Shown here in pieces: positions 1 to 11,200 of a stretch of 64,000 nucleotides of DNA. Each line of letters starts with the position of its first letter. Within the stretch, counting starts at the first letter, position 1. Both the position numbers and the translations under genes were made by a program. The DNA is taken from NCBI GenBank assembly GCA_015143295.1, contig CM026570.1:21583250-21647249 (forward strand), read 5' to 3'. The notes under the pieces are model-generated. The model worked only from the letters and a program-made list of their open reading frames with translations. It was not told the DNA's origin and searched no databases. This DNA comes from Tetracentron sinense. Taxonomy: Eukaryota > Streptophyta > Magnoliopsida > Trochodendrales > Trochodendraceae.

Positions 1-68
1 GTTTGGCGGGTTTGTATAGTCCACCTAAAGTATCCCTAAACTCCTAGGGGGTATTTTGGGGCGTGACA
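1..68 (+). repeat. T1 5' LTR, last 68 bp
   Basis: Matches 7559-7626, the end of the T1 3' LTR, with one visible mismatch, and ends GTGACA. Confidence 0.92.
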
Positions 69-72
69 GAGG

Positions 73-84
73 TGGTATCAGAGC
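73..84 (+). promoter_or_regulatory. T1 primer-binding site (initiator Met tRNA type)
   Basis: TGGTATCAGAGC lies four bases after the LTR end, the usual plant minus-strand primer site. Positions 85-405 are the untranslated leader before gag, where I see no other feature. Confidence 0.9.
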
Positions 85-405
85 TCTAGGCATTAGAGTC
101 CCTAGGGTCGCTTAGTACTTGATAGCATAATTGAACAAGGCATTAGGTGTAGGAAAGAGTTGTATTCCAAGTATAGACTAACAAGTTAGTCTTAGTCAAA
201 ATAGGTTGAACTTCAACCAAACTTAGAATCCTACGCTAGGAACACGACATGTATGTTATGATATGATGTTGTATACCATGTGTGCATAAATTGTGTTGTG
301 CTTATTAAATATGTCTGATGAATATGTATTAAGTGAATTGCGAAAGTGTATTAAATGCGTATCCAAGTTAGACTCATGTGGTGCTGTCGTTCTCAGGATC
401 ACATC

Positions 406-1642
406 ATGAGACGCGGTGCTCGGGGTCGCGGATACAATACGAGGGGAAGTAGAAGTGATGCCCCATCCGGTGATGAGCAACCCTATTTTGCCCAAGCTTT
501 TGCATCTATAGCAGAAACTTTGGCTATGTTAGCAGCAAGGCCGGTTACTGTTACTCCTTCTACGCCTCTGCCACCTCCGGCACACCATGCTTCAGGATTA
601 GAGGTATTTAGGAGATTGCGTCCTCCTACCTTCTTCGGTACTACTGACCCGATGGTCGCCGAGGCATGGGTGATGCAATTGGAAAAGATTTTTAGAGCGC
701 TCCACTGCACGGATGAACAGAGAGTGGACTGGGCCACCTTCCTGATGGAAGGTGCGGCCGAGCATTGGTGGAGAGCCGCACAGAGACAGAGGGAGTCCAC
801 CCGGGCGGGGGAGCCGTGGACATGGCCGGAATTTTTGGATGTCTTCTATAAGCAGTATTTTCCAGCAGCTGTCAAAGAACAGAAGGAGATTGAATTCATG
901 ACTCTTGAACAATGAGAGTTGAGTGTGGCCGATTATGAGGCTACCTTCGTGGAGTTATCGAGATTCGCACCTCACCTAATTGCATCAGAGCATATGCGAG
1001 TCAGGAAATTTGAGCGGGGATTGAAACCCTCCATTAGAGACAGGGTCTCGATGTTCCAGGTGGCTACCTGGGGAGAGGTTGTGAGCAAGGCGAAGCTTGC
1101 TAAGAAGAATTTGGAAGAATTCTTCAAGAGAAGGGATGTGGCTCGAGGCCAATCGAGTAGTTCGGGGTCGGCAGAGAAGAGGGCTAGGGCAGCCCCATAT
1201 CAGGCATCCAAGCCAATACGGTCACAGAGGCCTCCCTTGACATCACAGGTATCTCGGCCTACCACTACACCGGTACCTTGTCCCATACTTTCACAGGCCA
1301 CCCGATATGTTCCACCTTCATCCTCATCAGCATTTGAGGAGTGCTCCTATTGTGGTCGGAGTCACCGGATTGGTGAATGTCGGAGGATTTCGGGTGGGTG
1401 CTTTCACTATGGAGATGTGAATCACATGGTCAGGGATTGCTCACGCAGGCAACTGCAGCCTATCCAACCCCAGGGGAGTAGGCCCCCAGTTCGTCAGGAT
1501 TCCCAGCCGGGATCCTCACAGGCTTCTGCGTCTAGGCCTTCACGACCCACGTTATCCACTCCACCGCCTCGTAGGGCAAACCAGGGTCAGGTTTTTGCCT
1601 TATCGGAACGGGATGCACGTGCATCTGACGATGTCATGCAAG
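406..1642 (+). pseudogene. gag: T1 gag (capsid/nucleocapsid), broken by one stop
   Basis: The reading frame from the ATG at 406 (MRRGARGRG) runs 412 codons to the splice-like site at 1642, exactly the same length as in T3. A basic N-terminus is followed by the capsid-like domain (AEAWVMQLEKIF, AEHWWRAA, YKQYFP) and a zinc-knuckle region around residues 325-360. A TGA at 913-915 interrupts the frame where sister copies read through. The second zinc knuckle reads [14 protein letters not shown], so one zinc-binding Cys is Tyr. An upstream in-frame ATG at 355 exists, but 406 matches the start of T2 and T3 gag. Gag would form the virus-like particle and bind the RNA genome; this copy cannot make a full-length product. 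Confidence 0.9.
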
Positions 1643-1778
1643 GTACGCTATCATGCTACAGTTTCGAGTTGTAATTGGCTGTTATTATGTAATGTGATTG
1701 CTTATATGTATGACATGCTACCTATACTTATGTGTTATTGCGGGAAATCTATTAACGTGAATTTAATTAATCACACAG
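1643..1778 (+). other. Intron-like segment between gag and pol in T1
   Basis: 136 bp, AT-rich, with donor CAAG/GTACGC and acceptor CACAG/GC. Gag is in phase 1 at the donor and the protease frame resumes in phase 1 after the acceptor (VMQ/GALLVSE), so removal would restore one gag-pol frame here. Without removal, Gag ends at a TAA at 1672-1674. The same arrangement is at 37123-37270 and 56662-56793. The splice signals and phase are visible; splicing itself is inferred. Confidence 0.75.
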
Positions 1779-4700
1779 GCGCGTTATTAGTGAGTGAATG
1801 CCTAGCTCGAGTGTTGATCGACACAGGATCCACTCATTCCTTTGTATCGCCTAGCTTTGCGAAAGGATTTTCAACCAAGTCCAGTCAGTTGAAGCATGAA
1901 TTAACCATCTCCACACCGCTCGGCAAGTCAGTGGACACGGACCGTATATACAGGGACTGTGTAGTCCAAGTGGGACAGAATGAGTTGTTAGCCGACCTCA
2001 ACATCCTGGACTTCCAAGACTTAGATTTCGATGTCATACTTGGTATGGATTGGCTATCGGCTCACCACGGACATGTGGCATGTTTCGAGAAGATGGTGAA
2101 CTTTAACCCGATGGGAGTTAAGCCATTTCACTTTCGAGGGTTGAGGGAAAGAGACATTGCTCGCCTCGTAGCTTTGAGCTTAGCAAACCCAGAAGCACAA
2201 AACTCCTCGGTCATTCCGGTCGTGAGTGAGTTCTTGGATGTGTTTCCGGAGGAACTTCCCGGATTGCCCCCGAATCGGGAGATTGAGTTCGCTATAGAGC
2301 TTACTCCAGGCACCGCTCCGATTTCAAGGGCACCATATAGAATGGCCCCAATAGAGCTTGAGGAATTAAAGAAGCAAATTGAGGAGTTACAACAACTTGG
2401 TTTCATCCAACCAAGTGTGTCACCATGGGGAGCTCCGGTCCTCTTTGTGAAAAAGAAAGACGGGTCAATGAGAATGTGCATAGATTACCAGCAGTTGAAC
2501 AAGATAACTATTAAGAATCGTTATCCTTTGCCTCGGATAGACGACTTGTTTGACCAACTGAAGGGAGCGAGATTTTTCTCCAAGATTGATCTTAGATCGG
2601 GATATCATCAGTTAAAGATCAAGGCGGCAGATGTTCCGAAGTCGGCTTTCAGGACTCGGTATGGGCACTACGAGTTCCTTGTCATGCCTTTTGGGCTAAC
2701 GAATGCACCGGCGGCGTTCATGGATTTGATGAACCGGGTTTTCCGATCGTACTTGGATTGATGTGTGATTGTGTTCATAGATGACATTTTGGTGTATTCC
2801 CAGACACGGGAAGATCACGCACGAGACCTTCGTCTTGCTCTGGAGATATTGAGAGAGCATAGGCTATACGCTAAGTTAAGCAAGTGTGAATTTTGGTTGG
2901 AGAAGGTGGCGTTCCTAGGTCACGTAGTGTCGGCCGAGGGTATTTCTGTTGACCCAGCAAATATAAAGGCAGTTATGATATAGGAGAGACCCAAGAGCGT
3001 CACGGAGATACGTAGTTTTCTCAGGTTGGAGGCTATTATCGGAGATTCGTGGAGGGATTCTCCAGTTTGGCTGCACCTCTCACTTACCTGACGAGAAAGA
3101 ATGCTAAGTTTAGTTGGAGCGACAGATGCGAAGCGAGCTTCCAAGAGTTGAAGAAACGCCTCACCACGGCCCCCGTCCTTACTGTGCCATCCGGGAGTGG
3201 TGGTTTTGTGGTTTACAGTGATGCCTCGCATGTGGGGTTGGGATGTGTACTTATGCAGCACGGCAAAGTCATTGCTTACGCCTCCAGGCAATTGAAAGAG
3301 CATGAGAAGAATTATCCCACTCACGATTTAGAGCTCGCCGCAGTTGTGTTTGCCTTGAAGATTTGGCGACATTATCTCTATGGGGAACAGTTCGACGTAT
3401 TCACGGATCATAAAAGCTTGAAGTACCTGTTCTCCCAAAAGGAATTGAATTTAAGGCAGAGGATATGGGTAGAGTTTTTGAAAGACTACCAATGTTCCAT
3501 TCAATATCATCCGGGCAAGGCAAACGTTGTAGCCGATGCTCTTAGCCGGAAGCCCACTGGACTCTTGGCGCACATGATGCTGAGGGAATGGAGGTTGTTA
3601 AAAGATGCATCCAACCTCGACATCAGTTTTAGTCTCCCTACTTTTGGGCTAGTAATGGCTAATATCACCGTTAGGCCATATATCCTGAGCATGACGAGGG
3701 AGTTACAGGGAATGGATGCCGAGCTACTGTCTTGCCGAGACCAGTCAGTTAAAAGTGGCAGCAAGGATTTTGCGGTGAGGGATGATGGAATTATCACTTT
3801 CAAGGAAAGAGTATGTGTCCCAGCCGATGAGAAGCTTAAATGAGAAATCTTGTACGAGGCTCACCAGTCCAAGTACACCATTCACCCCGGGGGTACCAAG
3901 ATGTATAGGGACTTGAAGAAGCACTTTTAGTGGCGAAACATGAAGCGAGAAATAGCGGAGTACGTGTCCCGATGCTTGGTGTGCCAACAAGTCAAGGCCG
4001 AGCACAGGAGACCGGCGGGTCTGTTGCAGTCTCTCCCTATTCCCGAGTGGAAATGGGAACATATCTCTATGGACTTCATCGTGGGGTTGCCAAAGACAGT
4101 TAAAAAGACTGATGCGATATGGGTTGTGGTTGACAGACTCACGAAGTCCGCCCATTTCTTACCGTACCGGACTACATTCAACTCAAATCAGTTAGCTGCC
4201 TTGTACATCAAAGAGATAGTCCGATTGCACAAAGTGCCAGTGAGCATTGTCTCAGACCGGGATCCAAGGTTCACATCCAGGTTTTGGAGAAGTTTTCAGG
4301 ATGCCATGGGTTCCAGACTAGACTTTAGCACGGCCTTCCATCCACAGACGGATGGGCAAACCGAGCGAGTGAATCAGATTATTGAAGACATGCTCCGTGC
4401 ATGTATGCTAGACTTCAAGGGAAGTTGGGAGGATCACCTACCTTTGGTGGAATTTGCCTACAACAATAGTTACCAGGCAAGCATACAGATGGCACCCTTT
4501 GAGGCTTTGTACGGAAGGAGTTGTAGATCTCCGTTGTATTGGGATGAAGTGGGAGAAAGAAAAATTTTGGGCCCCGAGTTGATTGAACAAACTGCGGATA
4601 GAGTCAAGCTCATCCGGGAAAGGTTGAAGACCGCACAAGACCGACAGAAAAGCTATGCCGACAACCGAAGGAGGGATCTTGAATATCGAGTTGGTGACTT

Positions 4701-5109
4701 TGTTTTTGTCAAGATTTCACCAACCAAGGGGGTTATGAGATTCGGGAAAAGGGGCAAGCTTAGCCCGAGATATGTGGGTCCATTCGAGATCATTACTCGA
4801 GTTGGTGAGGTAGCTTACCGAGTTGCCTTGCCCGCTCACATGGCGGCAATCCACAACATATTTCACATCTCCATGCTTCGGAAGTATATCCCGGATCCTT
4901 CTCATGTCATCGAGCTTGATCCGATAGAGATCCGAGAGGACCTCACCCTAGTTGAACAACCGGTGCAGATCTTGGATAGGCGAGATCAAGTCTTGCGCAA
5001 CAAGACCATTCCCTTGGTCTTGGTAAGATGGCAACACCATTCAAGGGAGGAAGCTACTTGGGAACGAGAAGCCGAAGTACGAGAAAAGTACCCCCATTTA
5101 TTTGTTTAA
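1779..5109 (+). pseudogene. pol: T1 pol (PR-RT-RNaseH-IN-chromodomain), multiply broken
   Basis: Domains in order: protease (DTGSTHSF near 1820-1845), RT with [13 protein letters not shown] and the catalytic FIDDILVYS near 2775-2800, RNase H ([10 protein letters not shown] near 3215; VVADALSRK near 3530), the end of the HHCC integrase zinc finger, the integrase core with [17 protein letters not shown] and DGQTERVN, a GPF motif (YVGPFEI near 4770-4790), and a chromodomain-like tail ending at the TAA at 5107-5109. Lesions: TGA 2759-2761, TAG 2981-2983, a small frameshift around 3020-3035, TGA 3841-3843 and TAG 3928-3930. Protein similarity to T3 pol is very high despite the lesions. Confidence 0.93.
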
Positions 5110-5187
5110 GGCCTTGAAATTCCCTTGTATTTTGTTATAGTTTTACGAATGTATGTATCGTCCAAATTTCGGGGACGAAATTTTTGT

Positions 5188-5199
5188 AAGGGGGGAGAA
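5188..5199 (+). promoter_or_regulatory. T1 polypurine tract
   Basis: AAGGGGGGAGAA lies immediately before the TG of the 3' LTR, the plus-strand primer position. Confidence 0.9.
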
Positions 5200-5408
5200 T
5201 GTAGCACCCCGGACTTTTCATCCTTAATGAATAGCACCTTCGTAGTTAATTGGCCGTTTTGTAGTCTAATGAATAAATAAGGGAGAAATCGGAAATTCGA
5301 AATGTCAGAAATGTTCGTTTTCGAAAGACGGATCCAACGCAAGTTGAATCGTCGAAATCCGACGAGCGAGTCAAAAGATACGGTCAAAACAGTCCAGACA
5401 TACAGAGA

Positions 5409-5594
5409 ACCGATCGCTCGGTCCAGTCAGCGATCGATCGGTCCATAACCGATCGATCGGTAGCTATCGCACGGTCAGAAATTTTGTATGGAGAAATTTT
5501 CCAGAGAGCATGTTTTTGACCGGTCGATCGGTCAATAACACCGATCGCTCGGTAGGCAACCGATCGATCGGTCATAACCACCGATCGCTCGGTC
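5409..5594. repeat. Palindrome array in T1 LTR
   Basis: Seven palindromic or near-palindromic units of the type ACCGATCGATCGGT and ACCGATCGCTCGGT, spaced by 8-14 bp. They form two groups separated by a non-palindromic core containing TTTTGTATGG and AAATTTTCCAGAGAG. Equivalent arrays occur in every Tekay LTR in the window. Confidence 0.88.
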
Positions 5595-6434
5595 TTCGCG
5601 TTTTTGCAGAAATTTTAGTAAGGGCGTTTTCATCTTTTGGGTGTTAAACCCTTACCCATAAGGGTTTGCTCGACCCTTTGAGCCCTCATTCACAATCCTT
5701 AGACATTTTGAGAGCTAGAGAGTGAGAAGAAGAGGGTTTTGACCTAGGGTTTCCATTGAGGAAGAAATCAAAGGGGTGGACCATCCTAGGTCGTCCTCAA
5801 ACTTGGATTTGCTTCAAGTTCAAGGCTTGGATTCTCCAAATCCAACCTCAAGCTCGTGTGGAGTGCCTCTTCCAAGCTAGGCAGCGTTTCTACATCATCC
5901 TCAAGGATTTTCCTTCCCTTTTCAAGGTTAGTACACTCTTCCTAGTTACTTTGGTAATAACCTAGGATTTTTCTAAGAAAATATGTGTTGGATCTTCCCC
6001 ATTGCTCCCTTGTGTTGGTATATGCTAAATCCCTAAAACATAAACAAGATAATACAAACAAATGGTGGAATGTATGAATGGATGAGGAGTGGAGGCGATT
6101 GGATGCCATGTTGTGATGTGTTGAATGATGGGAAAAATGGTGGAAGGGCATATTACGCATAATGAACACCCCAAGTGTTTGATGAAATGTTCGAATGAGA
6201 AAATATGAAATAACTAAAGGTAAAAAGGTTGAATACCACATGTTTGATAGAATGCATGAATAAACTAAGATTTGAAAGCATGAGTCACATAAATGTTCCC
6301 CATTTGGTAAGTTGTATGCATGTGTTTATTTCGCTTCTTAAATTCTCATGTGAGTTGGGAATTGTTAAAATGCTATATGTCATCATAATTTCACGATTGC
6401 TATGCACAAGCACATATGTAGATGGAGGATATTA

Positions 6435-6970
6435 TCAAGGAGGTTGGTAGCCCAAGATTATGCGGGTGCTAACCTCTGGCTCATAAGAAACGTATTGCAT
6501 TGTCAAGGGGATTGGTAGCCCAGGGATCATGCGGGTACTAACCCCTGGCTCATAAGAAAGGACTCGGAAATGTTGCACTGTCAAAGAGGTTGGTAGCCCC
6601 GGTTAAGGGTGCTAACCTCTGGCTCATAAGAAAAGAAATGGTATTGTCAAGGAGGTTGGTAGCCCCGGTTAAGGGTGCTAACCTCTGGCTCATAAGAAAG
6701 GAAATGGTATTGTCAAGGAGGTTAGTAGCCCAGGATTATGCGGGTGCTAACCTCTGGCTCATAAGTAAGGTATCGTACTGTCAAGGAGGCTGGTAGCCCA
6801 GGGATGTGCGGGTGCTAGCCTCTGGCTCATAAGAAGTGTATTGTACTGTCAAGGGGGTTGGTAGCCCAGGGATGTGCGGGTGCTAACCCCTGGCTCATAA
6901 GAAAGGTATTGTACTGTCAAGGAGGTTGGTAGCCCAGTGACATGCGGGTGCTAACCTCTGGCTCATAAGA
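6435..6970 (+). repeat. Hairpin-forming minisatellite in T1 LTR (8 units of about 67 bp)
   Basis: Each unit reads GAGGTTGGTAGCCC, a loop, GGGTGCTAACCTC, then TGGCTCATAAG. The two arms can pair. Arm variants change together: GAGGTT/AACCTC, GAGGCT/AGCCTC (unit near 6786), GGGG/CCCC (units near 6507 and 6852). Spacers between units vary more than the stems. Confidence 0.9.
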
Positions 6971-7185
6971 AATATTAAAAAGACAACTCAAAGAGGAATT
7001 GTATGATGCATAGACATGTTTTAGTTTCATAATAATTATGACTTGATAAAATGTTTATGTATGAGGTTGCTAGAAATGATTATGAACTATACTCCTCCCA
7101 TTACTTGTATATGATGTTGTTCGTTATTACCATTGTTAGTTAGGGGCTTGTACTCGCTGAGTATTCCATGCTCAGCCGTACTTTC

Positions 7186-7341
7186 ATGTCGGCAGGTACC
7201 CGAGTCCCTCTCGACATTTGTGATCCGGGTCCTTGGATAGAGGAGGACTATGGCGAGGAGGAACCTTATGAGGATCTAGTAGTCGAGCCTCAGGCGGAGG
7301 CGAGAGACTTAGACCATTGGCCCCACGGGGATGACTATTGA
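7186..7341 (+). CDS. Small acidic ORF in T1 LTR (MSAG ORF, 51 aa), hypothetical
   Basis: ATG at 7186 (MSAGTRVPLDIC) to TGA at 7339-7341. The product would be strongly acidic, with PWIEEDYGEEEP in the middle and RDLDHWP near the C-terminus. No known domain is recognised. Homologous frames start at the same place in the solo LTR (13616), T2 (31762, 39288) and T3 (51311, 58781), and degenerate in two older LTRs. The codons for PW-V/I-EEEY differ between copies mainly at third positions (GTC/GTG/GTT, GAA/GAG, TAT/TAC), which suggests past selection on a protein. Caution: the start GTCGGCAG/GT also looks like a splice acceptor, so this stretch may instead be the beginning of a second leader exon. 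Expression is unknown. Confidence 0.4.
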   Translation: MSAGTRVPLDICDPGPWIEEDYGEEEPYEDLVVEPQAEARDLDHWPHGDDY

Positions 7342-7626
7342 GCGAGACAGAGTTGTATTTTGTCTTTTGTATTTTGTTAGGTGGGCCTGTCCACCTTAGA
7401 CTTAGACGTGTTTTGTATTTATGTTAATTTGGAATACTACAGTTTGGATCATTATAAAGAAAAGAAAATTTTAGTTTTCGCTTCCGCAAATTATGTTTAG
7501 CTTCCGCGCTCTGATTATCATTGTTTAGTACCTTATTTATCTTGTTCATTACAGGATGGTTTGGCGGATTTGTATAGTCCACCTAAAGTATCCCTAAACT
7601 CCTAGGGGGTATTTTGGGGCGTGACA

Positions 7627-8191
7627 ATCCAACTATCATAGTATTTTATTCTCATTGTTAGAAAATACATTGGTGGAATCAAAACAGTCAGATCACTGCT
7701 CAGTCATAGATTAACACATCAGATCGAAGGATCATTGAAACTGTTCAATGTAAATGAGAGACCAACTATCTGATAGTATGTTTATGCAAGAGGTCTCTCA
7801 TTGAATGCAATCAATCAGTGTACATTTAAGCACCCATATGCTGATGTGTAGTCTCCACTACAATAGTTCAAGATAGAACTACATCTCAACTACTGAGAAT
7901 ATCTTAGCATTCTGGCAGCCATATAAGTGAAGTGCCCAGCTTCACCCACAGTTGTGACAATATAAGGTATAAGGAACCGGAAAGTTATATCTGCTTGTGA
8001 TAATCTAATCACATAAATTTCTTACAATATATCCTATGGACCTTTATCGATATCTTATATCGTATAGATCATCTTATGATCATGGTCAATTACCCATAAT
8101 GAATACTTAATAGATTAAGAAGAAGTCTTTATTAATCAAATCAATAAGAATTTAATAATCTATATGACTTTTCTGGGCATCATGTCTAACA
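7627..8191 (-). repeat. Copia A 3' LTR, visible part
   Basis: Matches 24465-25028. It ends (plus strand) GTCTAACA at 8191. The rest lies beyond T1, to the left of the window. Confidence 0.88.
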
Positions 8192-8206
8192 ATCTCTCAC
8201 TTGCCC
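8192..8206 (-). promoter_or_regulatory. Copia A polypurine tract
   Basis: The minus strand reads AGGGCAAGTGAGAGA directly before TGTTAGAC, a common copia PPT form. Confidence 0.8.
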
Positions 8207-8229
8207 TAAAAGTCACTGTGCTATAGATT

Positions 8230-11200
8230 TCAATCCCATACTATCTAAGTGTGTGACAAATACTTTATCTGATAAAGCCTTGGTCATCTGGTCAGCAACA
8301 TTAAGTTGAGATCTAATCTTTGTAACAACTACATCTTGTCTATCAATGATCTCATGAATGAGATGATACTTCTACTCCACATGTTTCATCTTTTTGTGGT
8401 TCCTAGGTTCTTTGTTGTGTGCTACTGCACCATTACTATCACAGAAGAGAGTGATAAGTTTAAGTGCCGAAGGAACATTTTCTAGCTCTTGCAAAAACCT
8501 TCTGAACTAGACTGCTTCTTTTGCTGCTTCTGAAGCTGCAATATATTCTACTTCTGTGGTGGAGTCAACAATACTCTTCTGCTTTATACTGCGCTAACTG
8601 ACAGCAGCACCACCCAGTGTGAACACATACCCAGATGTGGAAGCTCTATTGTTCGGATCAGATTGAAAATCAGAATCAGTATAACCTAGTCCAACTAAAT
8701 CTTCTGATTGAAAGGTAAGAACATAATCCCTAGTCTTTTTCAGGTACTTCATGATGTGCTTCACAGTAGTTCAACGATTAACACCTGGATTGCTTTGGAA
8801 CCGACTAACAACTCCCACTACATGACAGATATCCGGTCTAGTACATAACATAGCATACATGAGGCTCCAACTGCCGAAGCATAAGGGCACCTCTTCATTT
8901 GCTCAATCTCATCAGCTGATGTAGGGGCCATCTTTTTAGACAAATTGACACCATGTCTAAAAGGATTGAGTGTTGTCTTACAATTACTCATACTGTACCT
9001 AGACAATATCTTGTCTGTGTAGGAAGTTTGGCTCAATCCCAACATTCGGCATTTTCTATATCTCAAAATCTTTATTCTGAGAATATAGGATGCTTCTCTT
9101 AAGTCTTTCATTGAGAAATGCTGAGAAAGCCATATCTTAACATCCCTACATCATTCCCAATGAGTAGGATGTCATCTACATAAAGAATTAGGTATGCTAC
9201 TGCTCTCCCACTGTCCTTCTTGTATATACAAGATTCCTCTAAATTCATTTAGAATCTAAATTCTTTGATGGAAAGATCAAATCTTTGGTTCCAGCTTCTT
9301 GAAGCTTGTTTCAAACCATATATCGACTTGTTGAGCTTGCATACCATGTTCTCCTGGTTAGGAGCAATGAAGCCCTCAGGTTACTTCATATAGATGTCTT
9401 CATCTAACATTCCGTTAAGGAAAGCAGTTTTGACATCCATTTGCCATATCTCATAGTCATGGTATGCAGCTATAGCTACCAATAGCTTGATGGATTTGAG
9501 CATAGCTACAGGTGAAAAGGTATCCTCATAATCAACACCTTGAATTTGAGTATAACCTTTTGTAACAAGTCTAGCTTTATAGGTTTCCACGTTACCATCG
9601 ACACCCTTCTTCCTTTTGTAAATTTATTTGCATCAAATTGGCCTTATACCATCTAGTGGATCTACTAAAGTCCAGACGTCGTTGTCATACGTGGAATCAT
9701 TTAAGCATTCATGGCTTTATTCCATTGAGATGCATCTACATCCAATGTAGCTTCCTGATAAGTATTAGGATCTATATTCTCATCATCAGAGGTAACTAGA
9801 TAAACTTCATTATTGTAATACTGAAGTCTATTCGGTGGTCTAGAAACTCTTTCTGACCTTCTCAGTGGAACAAAATTAGGAGAAATTATAGTGGAAGGAT
9901 TAGGTTCAGGTTGGATACTGGTTATGCCGTCTTTTATCTCATGAAATTCAGCCTTCTTAAGGAGATCCATTTCTTCCTCTAAGAAAGTGGCATGAAGCCT
10001 AACAACTATTGTTTGGTCTACCTTAGAGTAGAAATAGAAACCCTTACTTTCTTTTGGATATCCTACAAAATTTTATTTTGCTGTACTAGATTCCAACTTA
10101 ATGGGACCAAAGTTTACAAACATGCGCAGAACAACCCCATACCCATAGATGTTGTAAACTAAGTTTTCGCCTAGTCCACAATTCATAGGGTGTAACCGGA
10201 ATAGACTTAGATGGAACCCGGTTCAGAATATAAATGGCAGTTTGTATAGCATATCCCAAAAGATATGAAGGAACATCAGCATGGCTCATCATAGAGCGAA
10301 CCATATCTAATAAGGTCCGGTTTCTTCTTTCAGAAACTCCATTTTCTTGAGGAGAGGTAGGACTTTTCCATTGCGAGATAATCTCATTATCCCTTAAGTA
10401 ATCCATAAACTCGTTGGTGAGGTATTCACCACCTCGATCTGATCGAAGTGTCTTTATGGATTTGTCAGTTTGATTCTCAACTTCTAATCTGAATTCTTTG
10501 AACTTTTTAATGGTGTCAGATTTGTGTTGCATCAAATAAACATATCTATATCTAGAATAGTCATCGGTAAATGTGACAAAATACTGGTATTGACCTCGTG
10601 CAAGAATGTTAAATGGACCACAAACATCGCTATGTATTAGTCTTAACTTTTCTTTGGCTCTACCTACCTTTTTAGGGTAAGGTTTCTTGGTCATCTTCCC
10701 TTCGAGACAAGACTAGCAAGTAGGGAGTGGTTCTACCTTGAGGAAGTCAAGGGGACCATCTATTACTAACCTCTTGATCCTATCAAGATTAATGTGACCA
10801 AGTCTCTTATGTCAAAGATAAGTAGACTTAGTGCAATGTCTCTTCATTCCAGATATTCTAGATGAAGAGACATTGTCACTTTGTAGACATTCATTATTTA
10901 CCAATGGAAATATTAAATAAAGACCATTAATGAGATTACCAATTATCATGACCATTCCATCTTTCTTAATTTCAACAATTGAATTAAAAACGATAGATAA
11001 TCCATAAAATAAGAGTCTAGATATTGAAATCAAATTACGATGTGTAGAAGGCACATAAAAGCAGTCTTCTAAAATTAATGTCTTTCCATTAGGTAAATAA
11101 AGAGTAAACAAGCCGATTGACTTCACTGTAACATTTGCACCAGAGTCAACTTTAAGCTTTTGCTCCTGTTTGGTCGGCTTTCTAGTTTTCTTGAACCCCT

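Larger units (their letters stand above)
1..7626 (+). mobile_element. T1: Tekay-like Ty3/gypsy chromovirus, degenerate, 5' LTR cut by window edge
   Basis: The order seen is the last 68 bp of a 5' LTR, an initiator-Met type PBS, gag, a short intron-like segment, pol (protease, RT, RNase H, integrase, chromodomain-like tail), a polypurine tract, and a complete 3' LTR starting TGTAGCACC and ending GTGACA. The 68 bp of 5' LTR differ from the matching end of the 3' LTR at one position. Gag and pol carry several stops and a frameshift, so this copy cannot encode its own proteins. It is inserted in the 3' LTR of copia element A: sequence from 7627 resumes a copia LTR that is also found around 24465. 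The target-site duplication cannot be checked because the left flank is outside the window. Confidence 0.93.
5200..7626 (+). repeat. T1 3' LTR (2427 bp)
   Basis: TGTAGCACC to GTGACA. Internal layout: a block conserved among all Tekay LTRs here (about 5325-5395), a palindrome array (5409-5594), a perfect hairpin AAACCCTTA/TAAGGGTTT (5645-5666), a possible leader exon ending AAG/GTTAGT (5926/5927), a hairpin-forming minisatellite (6435-6970), a short stem GCTGAG-N9-CTCAGC near 7157, a small ORF (7186-7341), and a U5-like tail. Confidence 0.93.

Noticed and set aside
73..84. Possible tRNA-derived sequence
   Set aside because: Only the 12-base primer-binding match is present at each LTR; there is no tRNA gene fold.
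5409..5594. Regular repeats resembling a CRISPR array
   Set aside because: The units are short palindromes with no unique spacers of constant length, they lie in plant LTRs, and no cas genes are near.
5756..5926. Long exon-like frame in the T1 LTR leader (RKKSKGWTILGRPQTW)
   Set aside because: No ATG start, a stop in the solo LTR copy at the same place and stops in T3. It is not conserved as coding, so I treat it as leader sequence.
6590..6796. Open frame with repeated VAPVKGANLWLIRKEM
   Set aside because: It is a readout of the hairpin minisatellite. The frame is not kept in T3 or T2.
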